Shown: positions 23,401 to 30,773 of the stretch, piece after piece
Layout: each line of letters opens with the position of its first letter
How positions within the stretch are numbered: position 1 is the first letter of the stretch
Source of the DNA: Bacteroidales bacterium
GTDB lineage: Bacteria; Bacteroidota; Bacteroidia; Bacteroidales; JAADJA01
Direction: 5' to 3'
Assembly (NCBI GenBank): GCA_016933115.1
Contig: JAFGBL010000133.1
Coordinates: forward strand, 1-33,880
DNA: 33,880 nt
The notes under the pieces: generated by a model
Databases searched by the model: none
Told to the model about the DNA's origin: nothing
The model's input: only the letters and a program-made list of their open reading frames with translations
Position numbers and translations under genes: made by a program

Positions 23401-23512
23401 GGCTTTGCGTCTGTTTGAATTGCCTGTCGGAAATTGCTCCATCAATTGGCTTTCGTAATTCCGGTTGATTTTTAAAAGGAATTTTTAATCATTCATAATA
23501 AAATTAAGGAAG

Positions 23513-23537
23513 AGGTGTGCTAACGACTATCACACCT
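23513..23537 (+). other. Hairpin in the hypC-small subunit intergenic region
   Basis: AGGTGTG (23513-23519), 11-nt loop, CACACCT (23531-23537). No T-tract follows, so it is not a terminator. It may stabilise or mark a processed 5' end of the structural-gene message. Confidence 0.4.
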
Positions 23538-23572
23538 GCTGAAATGATGATTGTTCACCAATAATTATTAAT

Positions 23573-24676
23573 ATGAAAAAACAGCCTACCATTTATGAAG
23601 AAATCCGGGAAAAAGGCTATTCACGGCGGGATTTTATCAAATTCTGCAGTATGATGGCTGCCATGCTCGGATTGGAATCAAGTGCAATCAGCCAGGTGGC
23701 CAGGGCGCTTGAATCGAAACCCCGGTTGCCATTGATCTGGTTGCACGGGCAGGAATGTACCTGTTGCAGCGAGTCGTTTATCCGGTCATCGCACCCCATT
23801 GTTTCCGATATTTTGCTCGACAAGGTTTCGCTCGATTATACCGAAACCTTAATGGCTGCTGCCGGTCATCAGGCTGAAGCTGCCATGCACAAAACCATGC
23901 AGGATTATGCCGGTAAATATATTTTGCTTTGTGAGGGTTCGATCCCAACAAACGCAGGAGGTGTATATTGCTGCATCGGAGGAAGAACTTATGAAGATAT
24001 AATCCAGGAGGCGGCTGAAAATGCCATGGCAGTGGTTGCATGGGGCAATTGCGCATGCTCTGGTTGTGTTCAGGCTGCGGCTCCAAATCCAACCGGTGCC
24101 AAACCCATCAGCAAGATCATTACCGGAAAGCCGATTATCAATGTTCAGGGTTGCCCTCCCATTGCAGAGGTAATGGCAGGAGTTGTGGTTCATCTCCTCA
24201 CTTTTGACAGGATTCCGCAACTCGATGGTCTGGGAAGGCCTAAGGCCTTTTATTCAAGAAGGGTCCATGATACCTGCTACCGGAGGCCCAATTATGACGC
24301 AGGATTGTTTGTCGAATCCTTCGACGATGAAAATGCCAAACGTGGATATTGTCTATACAAAGTGGGCTGTAAAGGTCCGAATACCTATAACTCATGTGGT
24401 GTGATCCGCTGGAATAATGGAGTAAGTTTCCCCATTCAATCGGGTCATCCTTGTATAGGATGCAGTGAAGCCAACTTTTGGGATAACGGTCCGTTCTATC
24501 GTAAACTACCGGAATTCCCTGGCTTCGGCATTGAATCCACTGCCGATAAAGTTGGAGTGGGCCTGGGTATAGCCACTGCAGTGGGTATTACGGCGCATGC
24601 CGTTACAACTAATATCAGGAAGAAAAAACTCATTGAAAAAGGTTTTTGCGATCCTGAAGAAGAAAATAAAGAATAA
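23573..24676 (+). CDS. hyaA: Membrane-bound uptake [NiFe]-hydrogenase small subunit, six-cysteine O2-tolerant type
   Basis: 367 residues. Tat signal with R18-R19 in YSRRDFIK. Proximal cluster ligands are C62, C65, C160 and C194, and the extra cysteines C64 (in ECTCC) and C165 (in NCACSGC) are those that create the [4Fe-3S] cluster of O2-tolerant group 1d enzymes. An additional C162 is present. The distal cluster uses H232, C235, C260 and C266, and the medial cluster C275, C294 and C297. A C-terminal transmembrane anchor spans about 326-346. The sequence follows Ralstonia HoxK and E. coli HyaA closely in motif order. It passes electrons from the active site to cytochrome b on the periplasmic face. 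The stop is 17 bp before the large subunit. Confidence 0.95.
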   Translation: MKKQPTIYEEIREKGYSRRDFIKFCSMMAAMLGLESSAISQVARALESKPRLPLIWLHGQECTCCSESFIRSSHPIVSDILLDKVSLDYTETLMAAAGHQAEAAMHKTMQDYAGKYILLCEGSIPTNAGGVYCCIGGRTYEDIIQEAAENAMAVVAWGNCACSGCVQAAAPNPTGAKPISKIITGKPIINVQGCPPIAEVMAGVVVHLLTFDRIPQLDGLGRPKAFYSRRVHDTCYRRPNYDAGLFVESFDDENAKRGYCLYKVGCKGPNTYNSCGVIRWNNGVSFPIQSGHPCIGCSEANFWDNGPFYRKLPEFPGFGIESTADKVGVGLGIATAVGITAHAVTTNIRKKKLIEKGFCDPEEENKE

Positions 24677-24680
24677 AATC

Positions 24681-24685
24681 GGAGG
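24681..24685 (+). promoter_or_regulatory. Strong Shine-Dalgarno GGAGG before the large subunit
   Basis: GGAGG ends 8 bases before ATG 24694. Shine-Dalgarno sequences are rare in this window, so this is an exception and supports the chosen start. Confidence 0.65.
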
Positions 24686-24693
24686 AAAATAAC

Positions 24694-26415
24694 ATGGAAA
24701 AACGTATAGTAGTAGATCCCATTACCAGAATAGAAGGCCATCTCCGGGTTGAGGTGGAAGTTAAGGACGGTAAGATCATAGATGCATACAGTTCGGGAAC
24801 AATGGTTCGCGGATTGGAGCTCATTCTGAAGGGCCGTGATCCGCGCGATGCCTGGGCATTTACCGAAAGGGTTTGTGGTGTTTGCACCACCGTACATGCA
24901 CTGGCATCGGTACGCACCGTTGAAGACGCCCTCGGTGTTGCTGTTCCGCCCAATGCCGAAATGGTCAGAAATCTCATGTTCTGTGCTCAATATATGCAGG
25001 ATCACGTGATTCACTTTTACCATTTGCATGCACTGGATTGGGTGGATGTAGTTTCCGCTTTGAGTGCCGATCCTGCGGCAACTTCACAGTTGGCACAAAG
25101 CATCTCCAACTGGCCCAAAAGTTCGCCAGGATATTTCTCCGACTTGCAAAAGCGATTGACAAAATTTGTCGAGAGTGGCCAACTGGGCATTTTTGCAAAC
25201 GGTTATTGGGGTCATCCGGCCTATAAATTGCCACCGGAAGTAAATTTGATTGGTGTAGCACACTACCTTGAGGCCCTCGAATGGCAAAAAGAGATCATTA
25301 AAGTCCATACTATTTTTGGTGGTAAGAATCCCCATCCCAACTACCTTGTGGGTGGTGCTCCCTGCGCCATCAATCTCGATGAAAACAATGCACTCAATGC
25401 CGAGCGGTTGGCATTTGTGGGCAAGCTTCTGGAAGATGCGCACACTTTTATCAACCAGGTTTATATTCCTGATTTGCTTGCGGTGGCATCATTCTATAAA
25501 AACGATTGGGGCGCTATCGGAGGCGGACTCTCCAATTATTTGTGCTATGGTGATTTGCCGACAAACGGTTATTCGGATGTCGAGCGTTTTAAGTTTCCTC
25601 GTGGTATTATCATGAACCGAAACCTGAATGAAGTGCTGGAAGTTGACGGAAAGGATCCCGATCAAATCAAGGAGTTCATTTCTCACAGTTATTACGACTA
25701 TTCAGGTGGAAACGGAGAAGGCCGTCATCCCTGGGATGGCGAAACAAAACTTAACTACACAGGCCCGAAACCACCATATGAATATTTGAATGTTGAGGAT
25801 AAATACAGTTGGCTCAAAACCCCAAGATGGAAAGGTAATCCGATGGAGGTTGGCCCTTTATCAAGGATGCTGGTAGGTTATGCATCGGGCCGGGAAGAGT
25901 ATAAAAATGTGGTTCATTATGCTTTGAACAAGCTGGATGTTCCTGTAACTGCCTTGTTCTCTACATTAGGCAGGACCGCTGCCCGTGGTTTGGAATCCAT
26001 CCTCGTCGCTGACTGGGCAAAAGAATTCTACCAGCAATTGTTATCTAATATTAAAAATGGCGATACCCGGATGGTGAATAACGACAAGTGGGAACCTTCT
26101 ACTTGGCCGGCAGAGGCCAAAGGCGTTGGAATGACCGAAGCACCACGGGGTGCACTTGCCCACTGGATCGTGATAAAGGATAAGAAAATTGATAACTACC
26201 AATTGGTTGTACCGAGTACCTGGAATGCATCACCCAGGGATGGGAACGGTAAAAGATCGGCCTATGAAGAGTCGTTGATCGGGACACCCATTGCCAATCC
26301 TGAACAACCGCTCGAAATTTTGAGAACGATCCACTCGTTTGATCCCTGCCTGGCTTGCGCAGTTCATGTTTATGATGAAAAGGGCAAATATGTTCACCAG
26401 ATTCAAACCTTTTAA
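24694..26415 (+). CDS. hyaB: [NiFe]-hydrogenase large subunit
   Basis: 573 residues. The N-terminal motif RVCGVCTTVHAL supplies active-site ligands C61 and C64, and the C-terminal motif DPCLACAVH supplies C552 and C555. H558 is the last residue of the mature form; the 15 residues after it (VYDEKGKYVHQIQTF) are the extension removed by the HyaD-type protease encoded downstream. The body has the usual group 1 features such as DPITRIEGHLRVE at the start and GRTAARGLES in the C-terminal third. It oxidises H2 in the periplasm after co-export with the small subunit by Tat. Preceded by a clear Shine-Dalgarno. Confidence 0.96.
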   Translation: MEKRIVVDPITRIEGHLRVEVEVKDGKIIDAYSSGTMVRGLELILKGRDPRDAWAFTERVCGVCTTVHALASVRTVEDALGVAVPPNAEMVRNLMFCAQYMQDHVIHFYHLHALDWVDVVSALSADPAATSQLAQSISNWPKSSPGYFSDLQKRLTKFVESGQLGIFANGYWGHPAYKLPPEVNLIGVAHYLEALEWQKEIIKVHTIFGGKNPHPNYLVGGAPCAINLDENNALNAERLAFVGKLLEDAHTFINQVYIPDLLAVASFYKNDWGAIGGGLSNYLCYGDLPTNGYSDVERFKFPRGIIMNRNLNEVLEVDGKDPDQIKEFISHSYYDYSGGNGEGRHPWDGETKLNYTGPKPPYEYLNVEDKYSWLKTPRWKGNPMEVGPLSRMLVGYASGREEYKNVVHYALNKLDVPVTALFSTLGRTAARGLESILVADWAKEFYQQLLSNIKNGDTRMVNNDKWEPSTWPAEAKGVGMTEAPRGALAHWIVIKDKKIDNYQLVVPSTWNASPRDGNGKRSAYEESLIGTPIANPEQPLEILRTIHSFDPCLACAVHVYDEKGKYVHQIQTF

Positions 26416-26426
26416 AAACTGACGCT

Positions 26427-27113
26427 ATGGCAATTACTGGAAATAATAAGTTTAGTATGCGGCAGGAATATGTCTGGCAACTGCCGGTCCGGTTCTATCA
26501 CTGGATCAATGCGCTGTGCATTGTGATCCTGGTAATTACCGGATATATCATCGGAAACCCGCCCGCTTTGCAAAGTGGTTCCGAGGCTTCGTACAGTTAC
26601 TGGTTCGGAACGGTGCGATTCATTCATTTTATCACCGCTTTTGTTTTCTTCTTTAACTTCATATTCCGGATTTACTGGGGTTTTGCAGGAAATAAATATG
26701 CCAAATGGACAAATTTTATTCCTTTTACCAAAAAACACTGGACGGACATTTGGGAAGTATTGAAAGTTGATATTTTTCAGGTCAAATGTAAACCTGCACA
26801 TAACATGGGACACAATTCACTGGCTGCTTTCACCTATTTCCTGACTTTCATTGCTTTTCTACTTCAGTGCCTGACAGGGTTCGGATTGTACGCAGCCATG
26901 AGTACTTCATGGTTCCCTCAACTTTTTGCGTGGGTTGTTCCATTGTTGGGAGGCGATTTGGCGGCCAGGATGGTTCACCACATATTGATGTGGTTCTTCA
27001 TCGTGTTTGCCATGATTCATGTGTACCTGGTATTTTACCATGATTACATCGAGCGGAACGGTGTTACCTCATCTATGATCGGCGGCTGGAAATTTATAGA
27101 AGAAGAAAAATAG
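26427..27113 (+). CDS. hyaC: Ni/Fe-hydrogenase b-type cytochrome subunit
   Basis: 228 residues with four hydrophobic segments (about 26-46, 65-90, 130-155 and 185-208). Histidines in the first (RFYHWINAL), second (VRFIHFITAF) and last helices (VHHILMWFFIVFAMIHVY) fit the two-haem arrangement of the HyaC/HupC family. It receives electrons from the small subunit and reduces the quinone pool. It lies 11 bp after the large subunit, so co-translation is likely. The C-terminus (YHDYIERNGVTSSMIGGWKFIEEEK) is the standard family ending. Confidence 0.92.
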   Translation: MAITGNNKFSMRQEYVWQLPVRFYHWINALCIVILVITGYIIGNPPALQSGSEASYSYWFGTVRFIHFITAFVFFFNFIFRIYWGFAGNKYAKWTNFIPFTKKHWTDIWEVLKVDIFQVKCKPAHNMGHNSLAAFTYFLTFIAFLLQCLTGFGLYAAMSTSWFPQLFAWVVPLLGGDLAARMVHHILMWFFIVFAMIHVYLVFYHDYIERNGVTSSMIGGWKFIEEEK

Positions 27114-27127
27114 AACCCATTTAACTT

Positions 27128-27176
27128 TATTTTTGCGGCTTTGTGCATTTTCGGAAGTTTTTTTAAAGAAAATGCA
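27128..27176 (+). promoter_or_regulatory. Possible internal promoter and hairpin before the maturation protease
   Basis: TATTTTTG at 27128-27135 matches TAnnTTTG, without a clear -33 element. TGCATTTTC (27144-27152) and GAAAATGCA (27168-27176) form a perfect 9-bp inverted repeat with a 15-nt loop. It may be a weak internal promoter plus RNA hairpin in the 102-bp gap. Confidence 0.3.
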
Positions 27177-27215
27177 TGAGGACGTTAAATCTTTTGTTTC
27201 TTGAGCTAAAACAGA

Positions 27216-27692
27216 ATGACTAATCAGTCTGAAATTAAAACAAAGAGAATCCTGATCCTGGGAATGGGAAATATATTACTTGGTGATGAAGGTGTTGGAG
27301 TTAGAGCCGTTGAATATCTTGAAAAACAGAAACTACCCGATTACGTTGATTTATTGGATGGCGGCACTGGAGGATTTACTTTATTGCCTGAATTACTCAA
27401 ATACGAGGAAGTGATATTGATCGATGCTACGTTGGATGACAATCCACCCGGGAGCATTCGCGTGATCAAACCAAAATTTGCATCCGACTTTCCGAAAGCT
27501 ATGAGTACACATGATATCGGGCTGAAAGATCTTATCGAATCTGCATCAATCCTGGAAAAACTACCTGAATTGCATTTGATCGTAGTTACCATCAAGGATA
27601 TTCAACCTATGGATTTACATCTTTCAACTGAAATTGAAAAGAAACTACCTGGGGTTTATCAAACGGTATTAAAAATATTGAATGAAATCTGA
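27216..27692 (+). CDS. hyaD: Hydrogenase maturation endopeptidase (HyaD/HupD type)
   Basis: 158 residues. Family motifs: ILGMGNILLGDEGVG with the Glu that binds nickel, a second ligand Asp in VILIDATLDD, and the His in MSTHDIGLKDL. This protease recognises nickel in the nearly finished large subunit and removes the tail after the conserved His; the matching 15-residue tail is present in the large subunit here. It is the last gene of the operon. An AGGAGG sequence follows its stop codon without a gene after it. Confidence 0.92.
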   Translation: MTNQSEIKTKRILILGMGNILLGDEGVGVRAVEYLEKQKLPDYVDLLDGGTGGFTLLPELLKYEEVILIDATLDDNPPGSIRVIKPKFASDFPKAMSTHDIGLKDLIESASILEKLPELHLIVVTIKDIQPMDLHLSTEIEKKLPGVYQTVLKILNEI

Positions 27693-27719
27693 TCTCCAGG
27701 AGGAATTAAATTTACAATT

Positions 27720-28169
27720 TTAAAGAATTTCAGTTTTCAGGATTTCATTGTCCTCGCTGATCAATATTAATTTCCTTGTGAAATCCGTCTGTTTAACAAT
27801 GATTTCGTAACTGTTTTGCGATCCTTTCTGAATATAAATAACATTCATTATTTCACCTTGCCGTGAAGCTGTATCATTTATTGGTTCCGGCAGTTCTGAC
27901 ACGGTTTGATTGGTGCGAATTTCGGTCATTTGCCCCAGTGCATTAAAAAAAGCCAATTTCTCAATATTTTCATGATGAAAAAGAGCTTCGTAGTGATCGC
28001 CCACTTTGTGCCACTCGGTGTTAACCGGATTATTAAAGTTTTTAGCAAAACCCTCTGTTACCTGCCTTGGCGGTAGATGAAAATCTTTTTTCAGAAGTTT
28101 TTGATAAAAACTTTTCAAGTCGAAGAATTTTATGACGTTATGAAGACGTGATTCCATAATGCTAGTCAC
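27720..28169 (-). CDS. Small PepSY-like protein downstream of the ECF sigma factor
   Basis: 149 residues, or 145 from the second ATG. There is no signal peptide. The segment VTEGFAKNFNNPVNTEWHKVGDHYEALFHHENIEKLAFFNALGQMTEIRT resembles one PepSY-like (DUF2874-type) unit: VxxxFxxxFPxAxxxxWxxxxxxYxAxFxxxGxxxxxxFdxxGxWxet. The rest is a beta-rich C-terminal half (MNVIYIQKGSQNSYEIIVKQTDF). Its start is 8 bp after the sigma factor stop, so the two genes form an operon. A regulatory partner of the sigma factor is possible; I do not recognise an established anti-sigma domain. Confidence 0.55.
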   Translation of the reverse strand: MTSIMESRLHNVIKFFDLKSFYQKLLKKDFHLPPRQVTEGFAKNFNNPVNTEWHKVGDHYEALFHHENIEKLAFFNALGQMTEIRTNQTVSELPEPINDTASRQGEIMNVIYIQKGSQNSYEIIVKQTDFTRKLILISEDNEILKTEIL

Positions 28170-28177
28170 AAATTGAG

Positions 28178-28744
28178 TTAATCCTTATATATTTCCTTAT
28201 AAATAAAAAGCACCCTGGCTTTGGCCCTTTTAATCCTCATTTTGGTTGCGCTTTCACTGATCCTGAGTGCCTGCCCGATTTGCTGGATGCTCAAATTATC
28301 GCTGTATTTCATTAATAGCAGAGCTTTCTCCTCAGGGTGAATCATTTCCAGGATTTTTACCAGCCGTTCATAATTGATTTCTTCCTGGTCGTCCTGGGAT
28401 TCTTCAATTATTTCAGGTATCTCATGATTGCTGTTCCATTCTGGATAGTGTAATTTATTTTTGTTCCGGAGGTAGTCAATACAATAATTGTAGGTAATTG
28501 AATATAACCAGGATAAAAATGAGGCTGTGCCTTTAAATGTATTCAATTTCTCATAGGTTTTTTCAAAAATATTTTGACGTGATTCTTCCGCCAGTTCCCT
28601 GTGCTTCAGCAAGGTGTAACACTTGTCAAGAACTTTCCTGCTATATCTCTGGTAAAGGATTTCGAACAATTCGGTTTTATGCTCTTGCAGGATGATCGAA
28701 ATGATCTCCTCATCCTTCAATGATTTGTAATTATCCAGATGCAT
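28178..28744 (-). CDS. ECF-type RNA polymerase sigma factor
   Basis: 188 residues. Region 2 at about 25-95 (LFEILYQRYSRKVLDKCYTLL, AEESRQNIFEKTYEKLNTFKGTASFLSWLYSITYNYCIDYLRN) and region 4 at about 128-180 (LEMIHPEEKALLLMKYSDNLSIQQIGQALRISESATKMRIKRAKARV). An acidic linker (EIPEIIEESQDDQEEINYE) lies between. There is no region 1 or 3, as in group 4 sigma factors. Such factors usually answer envelope signals. It is divergent from the lipoprotein/transpeptidase genes across 235 bp, which makes that cluster a candidate regulon. No FecR-type anti-sigma gene is adjacent; the PepSY-like gene takes that position. Confidence 0.9.
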   Translation of the reverse strand: MHLDNYKSLKDEEIISIILQEHKTELFEILYQRYSRKVLDKCYTLLKHRELAEESRQNIFEKTYEKLNTFKGTASFLSWLYSITYNYCIDYLRNKNKLHYPEWNSNHEIPEIIEESQDDQEEINYERLVKILEMIHPEEKALLLMKYSDNLSIQQIGQALRISESATKMRIKRAKARVLFIYKEIYKD

Positions 28745-28979
28745 TCTGTTGTTACGGATTTATAAATGCGAAATTAATAATTGTTGTGATTTGATGCTTT
28801 TTTTTACAATCATACAATTTTTTTTATCAGAAACTGTTACTTGATATTTTCTTTCCGTCTAAATAGGGCAAAAGTATTAATGAACTGAAATTGAGAGGTA
28901 TCGTCAAATAGCCTTACGGGCAAAAAATCCTTCCAAATATCAGGTAAACAAATAAACAAAACAATTAAATTTTTTAGAA

Positions 28980-29582
28980 ATGAAAAGAAATCTTGTATTA
29001 ATGGTAATGTCGGTTATCACGGTGATACTGATGTCGGGTTGTAATAAAATACCTCAAACCGAAATTGATGCAGCTAACCAGGCACTGAACGAGGCAAAAT
29101 CATCAGGTGCTGAGTTGTATCTTCCCGATTATTATAATCAAACGATGGATTCGTTAAATGCAGTTGTAGTTAAACTCGAATCCAAAAAATCGAAATGGTT
29201 TGCCAGTTATAGCGATGAAAAGTCAAAACTGGAAGACGTCAGGTTAATGGCTACACAGCTAAAAGAAAATACTGAAGTAAGGAAAAATGAAATTAAGAAT
29301 GAAATTCAGAATACCCTTACCGAAATGAAGCAGACCCTCGAAGAAAACAAACAATTGTTGACCCAGGCACCACAGGGTAAAGAAGGGAAGGCAGCTCTGG
29401 AAGCTATAAAAGAGGAAATGGGTATGTTGGAGGCTTCTATTGATGAAGTGATGAACCTTATTGCATCCGAACAATACCTGGAAGCTCAAAACAAAGTTAA
29501 TGTTTCCAACGAAAAAGTTCTTGCCATTAATATGGAATTAAAGAATGCAATAGCTAAAAGTTCCAGAAAAGGACACAAATAA
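28980..29582 (+). CDS. Helical lipoprotein with DUF4398-like module and C-terminal lysine
   Basis: 200 residues. Lipoprotein signal with lipobox LMSGC, lipidated Cys21. The mature part is almost entirely charged helix: EAKSSGAELYLPDYYNQTMDSL, KKSKWFASYSDEK, then a long coiled coil (KNEIQNTLTEMKQTLEENKQLL). It ends in SSRKGHK, with a free C-terminal lysine, a feature shared with the murein lipoprotein Lpp of E. coli. The N-terminal domain of the next gene product aligns with it over its whole length. A terminator lies directly after it, so it is probably expressed much more than the enzymes that follow. Structural or tethering role is inference. Confidence 0.72.
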   Translation: MKRNLVLMVMSVITVILMSGCNKIPQTEIDAANQALNEAKSSGAELYLPDYYNQTMDSLNAVVVKLESKKSKWFASYSDEKSKLEDVRLMATQLKENTEVRKNEIKNEIQNTLTEMKQTLEENKQLLTQAPQGKEGKAALEAIKEEMGMLEASIDEVMNLIASEQYLEAQNKVNVSNEKVLAINMELKNAIAKSSRKGHK

Positions 29583-29603
29583 AATAAAAGTCATTGCCCG
29601 ATA

Positions 29604-29633
29604 ATCCCCGGAATAAAATTTCCGGGGATTTTT
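29604..29633 (+). terminator. Rho-independent terminator between lipoprotein and transpeptidase genes
   Basis: Perfect 10-bp stem ATCCCCGGAA (29604-29613) / TTCCGGGGAT (29620-29629), 6-nt loop, then TTTT to 29633. The first ATG of the next gene begins at the base after it. Partial termination would set a high lipoprotein to enzyme ratio. Confidence 0.8.
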
Positions 29634-30767
29634 ATGTTTATTAACCAGATGTCAGCCATCATTCGAAGCAAGATTCCGCTTATTACAATAACAGTAATTT
29701 TATTACTCATTGGAGGGATCTATTTGGTTTTCCTGTTAACACCTTCTCCTCCTGAAACTAGGTTTGAAGAGGCCAGAATGTCCATTTCAGATGCAAAAAA
29801 AACCGGGGCAGACATTTATTCATCCCAATATTTCCTGAAAGCTGAGAACCTTTATGATTCGGCGCTTATCCTTTGGAAAAATGAAAACAGGAAATTTATC
29901 TTATTCCGGAGTTATGCCCAGATCGATACATGTATAAATCACATTATTAAGTATGCTGAAAAAGCTAAAGTTGAGTCTTTGCACAATGTCCGAAACATTC
30001 AGGCCATTGTTGCCAATGAGATCGAACATCAGCAACGTTCAATCTTAAAACATGAGAACCTGATCAAAAGCCTCCCGAAGAATAAAACAGCCAACCTAAG
30101 TTTTGAAAAAGGAAAATTGATGCTGGCCGAAGCAAGGTTCGATTTTGAGCGGAAAAATTATCAAAATGCCAGGCAAAAATTACAGCAATCAGCACAAAAT
30201 CTTAACCATTCAATTTCACAGTTAAAAGAAGTATTAATTGATTATTTCAAGAGTCATTCAGACTGGACCGAATGGAACCGGCAGACGATTGAATTATCAA
30301 AAAAAACAGGTAAAACTGCTATTGTTGTTGATAAAATGGCAAGGAAATGCTACCTGTATAAAAAGGGAAAACTTAAAGAAAGTTTTTCTGCAGAGTTGGG
30401 TTTGAACTGGATTGGGGATAAGCAAATGAAAGGTGATAAATCAACACCCGAAGGGATGTATCTGGTTACAAAAAAATTAGATTCAAAAAAAACCAAATAT
30501 TATAAAGCTTTAATGATCAATTATCCCAATGAGGATGATCAAACCCGTTTCAAGGAAAACCTGAAAAATGGGAATATTCCAAAAGGGTCTCAAATTGGTG
30601 GATTAATTGAAATCCACGGCGAAGGCGGTAAAGGTGTGGATTGGACCGATGGTTGTGTGGCATTGATTAATTCGGATATGGATGTTGTTTTCAGGATGGC
30701 GGAAATTGGCACCCCGGTTACTATTGTAGGTTCCCTTGCGGGATTATCTGAAATACTGAAAAACTGA
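29634..30767 (+). CDS. L,D-transpeptidase-family (YkuD, short-spacing/YafK-like) enzyme with lipoprotein-like N-terminal domain
   Basis: 377 residues; an alternative start at ATG 29649 frees it from the terminator. Membrane anchor about 14-35. Residues about 42-205 form a helical module that aligns with the preceding lipoprotein (DAKKTGADIYSSQYF vs EAKSSGAELYLPDYY). Residues about 228-370 form a YkuD domain: AIVVDKMARKCYLYKKGKL, STPEGMYLVTKKL, then IEIHGEGG (H328) and TDGCVAL with nucleophile C341. The His-Cys spacing is short and the usual SHGC His is Asp, a pattern closer to the YafK group than to the ErfK group. It acts in the periplasm on mDAP peptides of peptidoglycan, as a transpeptidase or as an amidase like E. 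coli YafK (DpaA). Role here is inference. Confidence 0.82.
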   Translation: MFINQMSAIIRSKIPLITITVILLLIGGIYLVFLLTPSPPETRFEEARMSISDAKKTGADIYSSQYFLKAENLYDSALILWKNENRKFILFRSYAQIDTCINHIIKYAEKAKVESLHNVRNIQAIVANEIEHQQRSILKHENLIKSLPKNKTANLSFEKGKLMLAEARFDFERKNYQNARQKLQQSAQNLNHSISQLKEVLIDYFKSHSDWTEWNRQTIELSKKTGKTAIVVDKMARKCYLYKKGKLKESFSAELGLNWIGDKQMKGDKSTPEGMYLVTKKLDSKKTKYYKALMINYPNEDDQTRFKENLKNGNIPKGSQIGGLIEIHGEGGKGVDWTDGCVALINSDMDVVFRMAEIGTPVTIVGSLAGLSEILKN

Positions 30768-30773
30768 GCCGAC

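Noticed and set aside
26412-26813. 133-codon minus-strand frame
   Set aside because: Antisense to the cytochrome b gene, whose family motifs are clear.
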